A stretch of 64,000 bases of DNA from Litorimonas cladophorae (GTDB lineage Bacteria > Pseudomonadota > Alphaproteobacteria > Caulobacterales > Maricaulaceae): the NCBI RefSeq assembly GCF_014652455.1, contig NZ_BMYV01000002.1, forward strand, positions 124,001 to 188,000, given 5' to 3'. The notes beneath the pieces were generated by a model. It did not search any database and had not been told where the DNA came from. It worked only from the letters and a program-made list of their open reading frames with translations. The position numbers and the translations under genes were made by a program. Below, piece after piece: positions 9,019 through 16,607 of the stretch (position 1 is its first letter; the number at the start of each line of letters is the position of its first letter).

Positions 9019-9465
9019 TTACTGTGGAGGTAGGTTGTCTGCCCGACGGAATGTGGCGGGGCCTGCGATGATAGAGGACCAAAGATCGTCTTCCTCCTGC
9101 GCGTCCGGAACGTCGCGTGTGAGATGCCAGAGTGTCCGGATATAGACGCCTTCCGCGTCTTCGCTGATTTGCCCTGTCCAACTTGTTAGACTGCCATAAC
9201 CCTTGAAGTTGACGGTGAAGGTCAATTGATCGCCTTCAATAAATCCGGTTAGGGGAAAGCGTGAGGCAGGATCAGGATTGCCGAGTTGGGTATTGTAATA
9301 TCCCGAAAGCAAGCCTGCGTTTTCTGTAAATGTCACGGACGACCCGCGTTCATTCACCCAAGCTCCAGCAACTTCCGCAACTGGGCTTTCAGGTTCTGCA
9401 TTTTGCGCCTGCGCCCCGCAGGCCGAAAGCAACAGCGCGCCAGTCAATGCAAAATGTCTAAACAT
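9019..9465 (-). CDS. Avidin/streptavidin-family protein with a predicted lipoprotein signal
   Basis: A 148-residue protein with the avidin eight-strand signature. Compared with streptavidin, biotin-contact positions are kept: N38 (N23), S42 (S27), Y57 (Y43), N63 (N49), S92 and T94 (S88, T90), W96 (W92), W113 (W108) and W129 (W120). Differences are T59 for S45, F87 for W79 and A137 for D128, the last removing a ureido-ring hydrogen bond. The signature GAWVNERGSSVTF, TVNFKGYGSLTSWTGQ and LWSSIIAGPATF is unmistakable. The N-terminus MFRHFALTGALLLSAC has a good lipobox (LSAC), so it may be lipid-anchored. The start overlaps the nhaC stop by 8 bases, indicating cotranscription. Confidence 0.85.
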   Translation of the reverse strand: MFRHFALTGALLLSACGAQAQNAEPESPVAEVAGAWVNERGSSVTFTENAGLLSGYYNTQLGNPDPASRFPLTGFIEGDQLTFTVNFKGYGSLTSWTGQISEDAEGVYIRTLWHLTRDVPDAQEEDDLWSSIIAGPATFRRADNLPPQ

Positions 9466-10918
9466 TCAAAAACCCCAGAATTAAATATAGTACGGTCGTG
9501 ATCGCTCCGCCAATTAGCGCATAGGGCAGTTGCGTTCGAATGTGATCAATATGGTCATTGGCTGTTGCCATGGACGCAATGATAGACGTGTCGGATGTTG
9601 GGCTGCAGTGATCGCCGAACACCCCGCCGCCTAGCGCGGCTGCAATGGCCAGCGTTGTGTTCACGCCCATGCCGCTTGCGAGGGGAACAGCAATCGCAAT
9701 CATAATCGCAAAGGTGCCCCAACTCGTCCCTGTGGAAAAGGCGACGAAACAGGACACTAAGAAGATCATGGCAGGCACAATTGCAGGCGAGACAAAGCCT
9801 TTTGCCGTCTCGGCGACGTAGAGACCAGTGCCCAAATCTTTACAAAGACTGCCGAGGGCAAATGCCAAGACCATGAGGATGGCCAAAGGCACCATGCCCG
9901 ACATCCCAGATAGCGTCGTCTCAAAGCTCTCGCGAATGCCGAGTTGTCCACCAATTTTATAAAGCACCATCGCGCCAATGACTGCCAATGATGTCGCGTA
10001 AAGAACCGATTTGGACCCAGACCCCGCTCTCATATCGCCGTTACCTGTCATGAAGAGGAAGACTAACATAAGTCCGACCATCAGGCCGATGGGAATGAGC
10101 ATATTTCGGGCCTTGGCGGTAACGCCGTCTTTGGCTTCGGTCTCGGTATTGTCACCCATCATGATCTGCGCGTCGGGTCGGTTGAGTTGGCCCGTTGCTT
10201 TCGCGCGCAGTTCGGCGGTTTTCATACCGCCGACGTCCCGACCCGAAAGAATGACAAAAACCAAAATTAAGATCACGAGCATGGGATAGAAATTCAGCAG
10301 CGTGGCGCCGATGAGAACTTCGAAAGCCGTGCCGCCCAGATCAAAGCCAGCCGCTTGCTGTGTGCCGATTAAGCCAATAATAAATGCGCCCCAAGCGTTG
10401 AAAGGGATCAGAATAGAGGACGGGGCAGAGCCACTATCGGCGATATAGGCTAGCTTTTCGCGGGGGATGCCTAAGCGGTCAAAGACGGGACGGTAAAGCG
10501 TGCCAACGGTGAGGATTGAGATATTACTCTCGATGAAAAGTAATAGCCCCGTTCCCAGCGCGAGCAGTTCGACAAGCTTCCGCTGACCGCGTGTTTCGGC
10601 GGTGTCGCTCATGCGATCAAGCTTTCGCATCAAGACCTTCACAAATCCTGCTACGCCGCCAGAGCGCTGGATGAGCGCAATCAGCGCGCCGACAATTAAG
10701 GTGAAGAGTATGATGCGCGTATTTCCTGCATCGGCAAAAACGCCGACGATGCCGTCCATCGCATCAAATGTCCCCGTCAACGGATTGCCGCTCGCCAGAA
10801 TGACAAAGCCAATCCAGAGCCCTGCCGCTAGCGACAGAAACACTTGCCGCGTCCACAGGGCCAATCCAATGGCGAGAACGGGGGGCAGAAGTGAGAGCAG
10901 ACCAACAGTATTTTCCAT
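9458..10918 (-). CDS. nhaC: NhaC-family Na+/H+ antiporter (or related organic-anion antiporter)
   Basis: A 486-residue inner-membrane protein with about 11-12 hydrophobic segments. The family shows blocks such as GALIALIQRSGGVAGF, LLFIESNISILTVGTLYRP, ADSGSAPSSILIPFNAWGAFIIGLI, and near the end FSTGTSWGTFAIMIAIAVPL and GGGVFGDHCSPTSDTSIIAS. The GDHCSP(I/T)SDTT block is typical of the NhaC superfamily (sodium/proton, malate/lactate exchange). Substrate cannot be fixed from sequence. The gene is upstream of and overlaps the avidin gene. It starts at ATG 10916-10918, about 130 bases after the upstream L,D-transpeptidase gene. Confidence 0.85.
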   Translation of the reverse strand: MENTVGLLSLLPPVLAIGLALWTRQVFLSLAAGLWIGFVILASGNPLTGTFDAMDGIVGVFADAGNTRIILFTLIVGALIALIQRSGGVAGFVKVLMRKLDRMSDTAETRGQRKLVELLALGTGLLLFIESNISILTVGTLYRPVFDRLGIPREKLAYIADSGSAPSSILIPFNAWGAFIIGLIGTQQAAGFDLGGTAFEVLIGATLLNFYPMLVILILVFVILSGRDVGGMKTAELRAKATGQLNRPDAQIMMGDNTETEAKDGVTAKARNMLIPIGLMVGLMLVFLFMTGNGDMRAGSGSKSVLYATSLAVIGAMVLYKIGGQLGIRESFETTLSGMSGMVPLAILMVLAFALGSLCKDLGTGLYVAETAKGFVSPAIVPAMIFLVSCFVAFSTGTSWGTFAIMIAIAVPLASGMGVNTTLAIAAALGGGVFGDHCSPTSDTSIIASMATANDHIDHIRTQLPYALIGGAITTVLYLILGFLNV

Positions 10919-10975
10919 ATCGCAGCGTTAACCTGCGTCGCATCAGTGGGAAAGTCCTAATCCTCTACCACTTAT

Positions 10976-11001
10976 CTTCACCGTTAAAATCGGCGGTGAA
11001 G
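10976..11001. repeat. Inverted repeat upstream of nhaC
   Basis: Perfect 8-bp arms CTTCACCG (10976-10983) and CGGTGAAG (10994-11001) with a 10-base spacer, 58 bases upstream of the nhaC start. No T run follows on either strand, so an operator is more likely than a terminator. Confidence 0.4.
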
Positions 11002-11048
11002 GAGACGGCTTATAAATGTGCGCTGGAATAGTTTTTTGGGCCCGAACC

Positions 11049-12770
11049 TTAGAGAGAAGAAACCACCAAACGAGCTGCCGTTGCTTTGTCCAGTTTTCTC
11101 TCGTAGCGTTTCACATACTTAATCCCGCCATCGTAGCGATCGTAAATATCTCGCCAGAACCTTGGCTCTCCGTCATCCCCAACTGTGACGGTAAAATAAG
11201 TGATGTGGACAGGGACGTTATCTTCGAGGTCGAGACGCGTATTTTCCTCTGTCACCATCGCGGTCACGATCTCAGAAACTTCGGCTTCTTCATCATGACG
11301 TGCGATCCATTCTGCCATTGCAACTGGATCTTCCAAACGCACACAGCCTGAACTAAAGGCGCGCTCCGCCCTATCAAACAAATGTTTGCCCGGCGTGCCG
11401 TGTAAATAAATCGAATATTGATTGGGAAAAATAATTTTCATTTCACCTAATGCATTTCCTTCCCCGGCTTCTTGAACGAAGCGATATTTGCGAGAAACCC
11501 CAGGTTCCGTCCAATCTACATCAAAGGCATTAATGGGTGCGCCCGATGAACGATCAAAGATCTTATACCCATATTTCGCAGCATATCCGGGATCTTTTTT
11601 CAGCTTCGGGACTTTTTGGCGCCGAACAATACTGACCGGAAGATACCATTTTGGATTTGCGACGACATATTCGACTTCATCTGAAAATTCAGGTGTCGCA
11701 AAGCGCTCCTTGCCGACAATCGTGCGTTGACGAATTTCCATAACGCCATCGTTCCAGCCCTCTGCTGAATAGGACGGAATATTGGCCCAGATATAGCGTT
11801 CACCCAAATCGCCCTGAGTGCGCCACCGATACATTGACTCGGCGATGCGATCGATTTTGGACTCAACGCTTTCGTTCAGCGCCGCCAAGGTGTTGCCACC
11901 AAGAATACCATCGTCTTCTAGCCCGTGACGGGTTTGGAAGAGTTTAAGTGCGGCACTCAAGTTTTCGTCGAAGAGCTGCGGGTCGGATTCGCTGGCAGGA
12001 TCTTCCACCGTGTAGGCTTCCGCTCGTAAGCGCTGGCGTAGCTTTGGGACGCGCTTGTCCGTGTCGCCCAACTCAATGGCATCGCCGTCACGAATAGCAA
12101 GCCAGCCGCCGTTACGTTTAATCTGGCGATAATCAGCGAGTGTTGTTTTTAAACGGACATATTGAGGAGCCTCTGGTGCCATAGACAACAGCTCTCGTTC
12201 TGCGTCCCCTTGTGCAGATTTTAGCAACGACGTGGGAAGGCTATATCTAACAACGGGGGAACCGCGCCTGATCGTCATGCCGCGTTCTTCCGAGAGATCG
12301 CCGCTCATGGCTTGTGCAACGCGCATCCATGCTAGGGTTAGCTTAACGTCTGCTTTGACTGTTTTGCGTGTCTCCATTGACCCAAATCGTTGATCAATGA
12401 TTTTTTCAAGATCGCCATTTAAAACATCATCTGCAAGAATGCCGTGGACGAAGAGATCATCCACTGTTCGCTGCAAATTCTTAGCGCCTTCAGCGGTCCA
12501 AATCGGCGAATTAATTTTTGCAGCATAAGCCCTCTGGAAAATATCGACGCCGATATTTCCAAATTCGTCACGTATTTTTTCAATTCGCTTCGGCTTTGCG
12601 ATGTAGCTTTCAAGATGGGCAGACGCTTCTGTTTTTGGCTCGCCCAGCGCGGCTGTGGCAACACCTAAATCCGCCGTGTGATTGATCAGGTCTTTGGGCA
12701 AAGGCTCAGTAGCAAATGCCGTGGTTGTGAAGGCGATGGTTGCGATTGAGCTGTAAAGTAAAGTTCTCAT
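11049..12770 (-). CDS. Periplasmic L,D-transpeptidase, YcbB/LdtD type
   Basis: A 573-residue exported enzyme that forms 3-3 crosslinks in peptidoglycan or attaches proteins to it. It has a signal peptide (MRTLLYSSIATIAFTTTAFA), an N-terminal scaffold domain, a peptidoglycan-binding stretch (ALKLFQTRHGLEDDGILGGNTLAALNE near residues 270-300), and a C-terminal YkuD domain. The catalytic block reads YLHGTPGKHLFDRAERAFSS then GCVRLEDP, with the active-site Cys, His and Arg. Length and domain order match the large LdtD class. It is divergent from an M15 peptidase gene 106 bases away, so the two wall enzymes may share a control region. Confidence 0.9.
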   Translation of the reverse strand: MRTLLYSSIATIAFTTTAFATEPLPKDLINHTADLGVATAALGEPKTEASAHLESYIAKPKRIEKIRDEFGNIGVDIFQRAYAAKINSPIWTAEGAKNLQRTVDDLFVHGILADDVLNGDLEKIIDQRFGSMETRKTVKADVKLTLAWMRVAQAMSGDLSEERGMTIRRGSPVVRYSLPTSLLKSAQGDAERELLSMAPEAPQYVRLKTTLADYRQIKRNGGWLAIRDGDAIELGDTDKRVPKLRQRLRAEAYTVEDPASESDPQLFDENLSAALKLFQTRHGLEDDGILGGNTLAALNESVESKIDRIAESMYRWRTQGDLGERYIWANIPSYSAEGWNDGVMEIRQRTIVGKERFATPEFSDEVEYVVANPKWYLPVSIVRRQKVPKLKKDPGYAAKYGYKIFDRSSGAPINAFDVDWTEPGVSRKYRFVQEAGEGNALGEMKIIFPNQYSIYLHGTPGKHLFDRAERAFSSGCVRLEDPVAMAEWIARHDEEAEVSEIVTAMVTEENTRLDLEDNVPVHITYFTVTVGDDGEPRFWRDIYDRYDGGIKYVKRYERKLDKATAARLVVSSL

Positions 12771-12876
12771 ATGGTGTTTTCCTCTTGCACAAAGCTACGC
12801 GACAATTGCGAGAGGGTTCCCGTGTAATTTAAATAGATAGTTTTGAACTTTCGGCAGAGAGACGCGTAGCTTCCCC

Positions 12877-13758
12877 ATGAAATATTTTACCCGTATGATT
12901 TGCGCGTTGGGTTTGTCCTCCGCGTGTTTGGTTCCATCGGCAAGTTTTGCGCAAATCTTGCTCAATGGTGAGGAAATGCCAGACAGCATCTGGCACTACA
13001 GCGTACTCCCGGGCGAGACTGTGAACATATCCGCGGAAGCGACAGACTTAGCCTACGTCGATGGCCAACTTATTGGTGAGAATTGGGTCGCCCCTATGAC
13101 ATCGGGCGTGCACAGCCTAACTATAAAGAATTCGGAAGACATGGAGACAGCCGAAATTACGCTCTTTGTATTGACCCCAAGCTCGGAAATTTCGTCAAAG
13201 GGTTACATCGGAAAATATAGAATTGGGAAATATCCACGGAATACGCCCCAAGGGTTTATTCGTTTGGACAAGAAAGATGTGTCCTTACCAGTTTCCCCTA
13301 ATTTCAAAGTCGGTCAATTTTTATGCAAACAGCAACCGAAAGTTTGGCCGAAGTATCTCTTGGTCTCGTCGGATAATCTAGAGCGCCTTGAAACACTTTT
13401 AGAGGATTTGAACGAAAAGCGAGACACCCAAGCGGATACGCTTTTTGTAATGAGTGGGTATCGAACTCCGTTTTATAATTCGGCAATTGGCTCCGCTAAA
13501 TTCTCGCGTCATATGTATGGCGACGCGGCAGATGTGTATGTCGACACCAAGCCTCACAACGGAACGATGGACGACCTTAATCGCGACGGCAAAATCACGA
13601 AAGCGGACGCCGATTTCCTGTATGACTACGCCCAAGACCTTTTTGACGCCGAACAACTTATTGAAGGGGGGTTGGGGTCTTATAAAGCAAACGCGGTGCA
13701 TGGGCCATTCGTTCATATTGACGCCCGCGGTCGACCTGCGCGTTGGGGTCGGAGATAG
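12877..13758 (+). CDS. M15-family peptidase (peptidoglycan-related), exported
   Basis: A 293-residue exported protein. The signal peptide is MKYFTRMICALGLSSACLVPSASFAQ broken after SFA. The first half is an uncharacterised beta-rich region, perhaps a wall-binding module. The second half is a zinc peptidase of the M15A/DUF882 type: TLFVMSGYRTPFYN, then SRHMYGDAADVYVD (first His and Asp ligands), and HGPFVHIDARGRPARWG (last His ligand). Such enzymes cleave peptidoglycan stem peptides or trim crosslinks. It is divergent from the L,D-transpeptidase gene and lies 109 bases upstream of the exporter-stub gene on the same strand, so it could be in the same transcript. Confidence 0.83.
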   Translation: MKYFTRMICALGLSSACLVPSASFAQILLNGEEMPDSIWHYSVLPGETVNISAEATDLAYVDGQLIGENWVAPMTSGVHSLTIKNSEDMETAEITLFVLTPSSEISSKGYIGKYRIGKYPRNTPQGFIRLDKKDVSLPVSPNFKVGQFLCKQQPKVWPKYLLVSSDNLERLETLLEDLNEKRDTQADTLFVMSGYRTPFYNSAIGSAKFSRHMYGDAADVYVDTKPHNGTMDDLNRDGKITKADADFLYDYAQDLFDAEQLIEGGLGSYKANAVHGPFVHIDARGRPARWGRR

Positions 13759-13805
13759 CTCTTTCGGATTGTTTAAGACTGTTGCAGCCTAGCGGAAGAT
13801 CTCGT

Positions 13806-13838
13806 TTGACCCCTAAATTTATGGGTCTAGCTTGACCC
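13806..13838. promoter_or_regulatory. Near-perfect 20-bp palindrome plus third half-site upstream of exporter genes
   Basis: The segment 13808-13827 reads GACCCC TAAATTTA TGGGTC, an inverted repeat with a single mismatch. A third GACCCAT half-site follows at 13834-13840, and TTGACCC is repeated at 13806 and 13832. It sits 30-60 bases before the stub gene start. It could be an operator for the exporter pair, or a weak hairpin ending the M15 gene. Confidence 0.35.
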
Positions 13839-13867
13839 ATCTCTGTTGCGGACCTAACCCCGACAAC

Positions 13868-14074
13868 ATGTCAGATCTCTATCGAAAAGAAGCCCTCGCT
13901 CACCGCTCCCGCGCTCTGTTTGGCGACGTGCGTTTACAGGCGCCACCTGCGACGTGGTTGATCACTGCGTTACTGTTGGTCTTGGTGGCGATTGTCTTTG
14001 CGGGCGCATTTTTATTGCAAGTTCAAACAGATGAAGGGCCGTTGCGTTTAATCGATTGGTTGTTCGGAGCCTAG
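13868..14074 (+). CDS. HlyD-like adaptor stub: only the N-terminal membrane anchor
   Basis: A 68-residue protein beginning MSDLYRKEALAHRSRALFGD, then VRLQAPPATWLITALLLVLV and further hydrophobic residues, ending IDWLFGA. The layout (RxEAL-x-HRxR-x-LxGDV-x-L cytoplasmic tail, then one transmembrane helix) matches the start of membrane-fusion proteins that partner C39 ABC exporters. Those proteins are normally about 400 residues; here the periplasmic coiled coil and barrel are absent, and no remnant follows because the ABC gene begins two bases after the stop. Either the adaptor was lost or the stub is a minimal functional subunit. ATG 13868 was chosen over TTG 13832 because it starts the recognised motif. 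Confidence 0.65.
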   Translation: MSDLYRKEALAHRSRALFGDVRLQAPPATWLITALLLVLVAIVFAGAFLLQVQTDEGPLRLIDWLFGA

Positions 14075-14076
14075 CT

Positions 14077-16158
14077 GTGGCGAAACTCAATAGAGGCAAG
14101 CTACCCGTTATTCTGCAAACAGAGATGACGGAATGCGGTCTGGCGTGCTTGGCTATGATCGCACGCTATCATGGTCATGACATTGATCTGAACGTGTTGC
14201 GCCGCAAACATCTCGTCTCAATGACGGGGGCGTCCCTGAAATCGGTGATCGCGATCGCCGACGGTCTGCAACTTTCCTCTCGACCCTTGCGCGTTGATTT
14301 GGATCATCTCAAGAAATTACAACTTCCCGCTATGTTGCATTGGGACCTTAACCACTATGTGGTCCTAAAGTCCATCAAGGGTGAGATGGCTGAAATTGTG
14401 GACCCCGGGGTTGGGTTACGAAAGATAAGGCTGTCGCAGCTGTCAGACCATTTTACAGGTATCGCCGTAGAATTTACCCCACAGGCGGATTTTAAAGCTG
14501 TTCAAGCCCGCATAAAGCCCCGCATCTCCCTGCTGTGGTCGCGCCTTATTGGGCTCAAACGGGCTGTCGTGCAGATTTTAATTCTGTCGGTGATTTTACA
14601 GGCCATCGTTCTTCTCTCGCCTTTTTACCTACAGCTGGTTGTCGATGCTGTCCTGCCACGTGGGGACCATGCTCTCTTGCTGGCGCTGGCTATTGGGTTT
14701 GGCGGCCTCGTCATATTACGGGCCGTTTCTGAGGCCGTGCGGGGTTGGGCGATCCTTGTCTATGGCAATCAAATGAGCTTGCAGATGGTCGGCAATGTCT
14801 TCGGTCACCTCATTCGTTTGCCCGCGCGATATTTCGAACGCCGACATGTCGGTGATATTATCAGCCGCATGGGCAGTACCGTGCCCATCCAAGAGGCGTT
14901 GACGCAATCCGTGCCTGCGGTTCTGATCGACGGGGCGATGGCGGTTTTGATGTTAGTCGTTATGTTTGCCTATTCTCCTTTGCTGGGCGCAATTGTTTTA
15001 GCCTCTGTCTTGGGTCTAATTCTGGCAACCTGGCAGATCTACCCACACCTGCGTCGCACGCAGGAAGGAAGCATCTATGCAAAGGCGCTTGAAAACTCCC
15101 ATGTCATCGAAAGCATCCGGGCGATCACGACGGTAAAAATGTTTGGACGAGAAGCTGAACGCGAAGCCGCTTGGCGAAATCTTTATACGGATTTTATCAA
15201 TGCGAATGTGGGTTACGGCAAATGGGTTGTCGCGCGGAAGTTCTTTGAGACCCTGATGACGGGCATACAAGTTGTCGGTGTCGTCTGGGCGGCCGTGACA
15301 CTGATGCTGGGTGACGGACTGACAGCGGGTGAGGGCGGTTTTACGCTCGGTATGCTGGTCGCGTTTTTGGCTTATCGCCAATATTTCACGGATGCGGTTG
15401 TGCAGCTTTTGGAAAAGGGCATTGAGTTCAATTTACTCTCTTTGCATCTGGACCGTTTGTCCGACATCATTTTTGAAGAAACCGACGCCTCGCAATCAGG
15501 GGATGCGACCCTTGATAGTCTACAAGGTCGTGTGACCTTGGAGGATGTCAGCTTTCGCTATTCAGAAACCGATCCGCTGGTTATCTCGGACTTTAATCTA
15601 GATATCGCCGCTGGCGAGATGGTGACTCTGACCGGACCGTCTGGCGGTGGAAAGACCACGCTCATGAAAATGATGCTGGGGCTTTATGCGCCTGTTAAAG
15701 GCACACTACGGATTGATGAGCAGGATTTGCAAACTATCGATATGGCCGATTGGCGATCACGTATCGGGGTCGTGATGCAAGATGACCGTCTGCTCTCTGG
15801 GACACTCGCAGATAATATTAGCTTTTTTGATCCGCAGATAGATATGCAGCGGGTCTATCGGGCCGCGATGTCTGCTCAAATTCACGAAACGATCGCGGCG
15901 CTTCCGATGAATTACCAACTCCAGATTGGCGATATGGGGTCGGTCTTGTCAGGCGGACAGCGTCAGCGCGTTTTGCTTGCCCGCGCGCTCTATCAGGACC
16001 CAAAGGTTTTGTTTTTGGACGAGGGAACAGCCAATTTGGATGTCGAAACCGAATCCGCAATCGTTGGAATTATTCGAGACTTACCCATCACGCGTATCAT
16101 TGTGGCACACCGCCCCGCTTTTTTAGAGGCAAGTGACCGCGTCATCCGTATCGGATAA
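14077..16158 (+). CDS. Peptidase-containing ABC transporter (C39 peptidase, double-glycine peptide exporter)
   Basis: A 693-residue PCAT that cuts double-glycine leaders and exports the core peptide. The N-terminal C39 domain has catalytic Cys20 (TECGLACLAM), His93 (LNHYVVL) and Asp109 (IVDPGVG), all intact. Six transmembrane segments follow (about 160-430). The ATPase has Walker A GPSGGGKTT at about 520, the signature LSGGQRQR at 624 and Walker B VLFLDEGTANLD. GTG 14077 is preferred because GGAG lies 7 bases upstream and overlaps the end of the stub gene. Its likely substrate is the peptide at 16416. It lacks a full adaptor or outer-membrane partner nearby. Confidence 0.93.
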   Translation: MAKLNRGKLPVILQTEMTECGLACLAMIARYHGHDIDLNVLRRKHLVSMTGASLKSVIAIADGLQLSSRPLRVDLDHLKKLQLPAMLHWDLNHYVVLKSIKGEMAEIVDPGVGLRKIRLSQLSDHFTGIAVEFTPQADFKAVQARIKPRISLLWSRLIGLKRAVVQILILSVILQAIVLLSPFYLQLVVDAVLPRGDHALLLALAIGFGGLVILRAVSEAVRGWAILVYGNQMSLQMVGNVFGHLIRLPARYFERRHVGDIISRMGSTVPIQEALTQSVPAVLIDGAMAVLMLVVMFAYSPLLGAIVLASVLGLILATWQIYPHLRRTQEGSIYAKALENSHVIESIRAITTVKMFGREAEREAAWRNLYTDFINANVGYGKWVVARKFFETLMTGIQVVGVVWAAVTLMLGDGLTAGEGGFTLGMLVAFLAYRQYFTDAVVQLLEKGIEFNLLSLHLDRLSDIIFEETDASQSGDATLDSLQGRVTLEDVSFRYSETDPLVISDFNLDIAAGEMVTLTGPSGGGKTTLMKMMLGLYAPVKGTLRIDEQDLQTIDMADWRSRIGVVMQDDRLLSGTLADNISFFDPQIDMQRVYRAAMSAQIHETIAALPMNYQLQIGDMGSVLSGGQRQRVLLARALYQDPKVLFLDEGTANLDVETESAIVGIIRDLPITRIIVAHRPAFLEASDRVIRIG

Positions 16159-16257
16159 TCCTCATCAGACGCTATTTTTACTCGATTTACACAATCCAAA
16201 GTCGCGCCGCCGACAAATGACTCGACAAGTACAACCTAAAGTGTATTAAACGCGTAC

Positions 16258-16274
16258 TTAATAGTGCATTAACC
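16258..16274. promoter_or_regulatory. CtrA-type box TTAA-N7-TTAACC
   Basis: TTAA at 16258-16261, seven bases, then TTAACC at 16269-16274. This is the full-length binding pattern of the alphaproteobacterial cell-cycle regulator CtrA (TTAA-N7-TTAA). A further TTAA at 16246 lies eight bases upstream of the first. The direct repeats AGTGTATTAA (16240) and AGTGCATTAA (16263) overlap it, 23 bases apart. The box is about 140 bases before the heptapeptide gene and 30 bases before its candidate -35. Confidence 0.5.
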
Positions 16275-16303
16275 AAAAAATGCGCCGTTCTGAAACATTT
16301 TCC

Positions 16304-16333
16304 TTGCCATCTGGCATGAAACTCGCGTTTAGA
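16304..16333 (+). promoter_or_regulatory. Candidate promoter of the double-glycine peptide gene
   Basis: TTGCCA at 16304-16309 and TTTAGA at 16328-16333 with an 18-base spacer, about 80 bases before the peptide start and just downstream of the CtrA-type box. The match is only moderate and other hexamers in this AT-rich stretch cannot be excluded. Confidence 0.3.
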
Positions 16334-16415
16334 AGTAGGTGCAGACTGTGGGGAGCTGTGCTGCAAAGTATTGTGGAACTTTGTGTAAATTGAAACTTAC
16401 AAAAGGAACAAAGAT

Positions 16416-16484
16416 ATGCGTGAACTATCTTTAGAAGAACTTGACGTCGTAGTTGGTGGCAACCCCATCGTAATCGACTTTTAG
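16416..16484 (+). CDS. Double-glycine leader peptide with a seven-residue core (putative peptide signal)
   Basis: A 22-codon gene. The leader is MRELSLEELDVVVGG (residues 1-15), a textbook proteobacterial double-glycine leader with the MREL-x-x-EEL start and hydrophobic positions before GG. The predicted mature product after cleavage is NPIVIDF (residues 16-22), about 0.8 kDa, too short for an ordinary bacteriocin. AAGGA at 16403-16407 sits 8 bases before ATG, and a strong terminator follows 27 bases after the stop, so it looks like an independently expressed gene. It lies between the C39 exporter that could cleave it and a hybrid histidine kinase with a periplasmic TPR-like domain. No modification enzymes are adjacent. 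A signalling role is inference. Confidence 0.75.
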   Translation: MRELSLEELDVVVGGNPIVIDF

Positions 16485-16510
16485 GTTTATCTTAAAATAC
16501 TGAAAAACTA

Positions 16511-16534
16511 GCCCGCCGACAGGCGGGTTTTTTT
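16511..16534 (+). terminator. Rho-independent terminator of the peptide gene
   Basis: Arms CCCGCC (16512-16517) and GGCGGG (16522-16527) with a GACA loop, followed by seven T (16528-16534). It separates the peptide transcript from the downstream kinase gene. Confidence 0.9.
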
Positions 16535-16607
16535 ATGAAGAAATTCTTTGAGACGGTGGGCTTTGCATTAAATTTTAAGACCTTTCGCATACTGCCACAC
16601 CAAGACT

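Noticed and set aside
16316-16393. 25-codon frame (MKLAFRSRCRLWG...) just before the double-glycine peptide gene
   Set aside because: No ribosome binding site, unbiased composition, and it overlaps the probable promoter and leader region. It could be a leader peptide but nothing supports that.
13868-16484. Locus as a conventional bacteriocin cluster
   Set aside because: The core peptide is only seven residues and there is no immunity or modification gene. A bacteriocin cannot be fully excluded but fits less well than a signal peptide.
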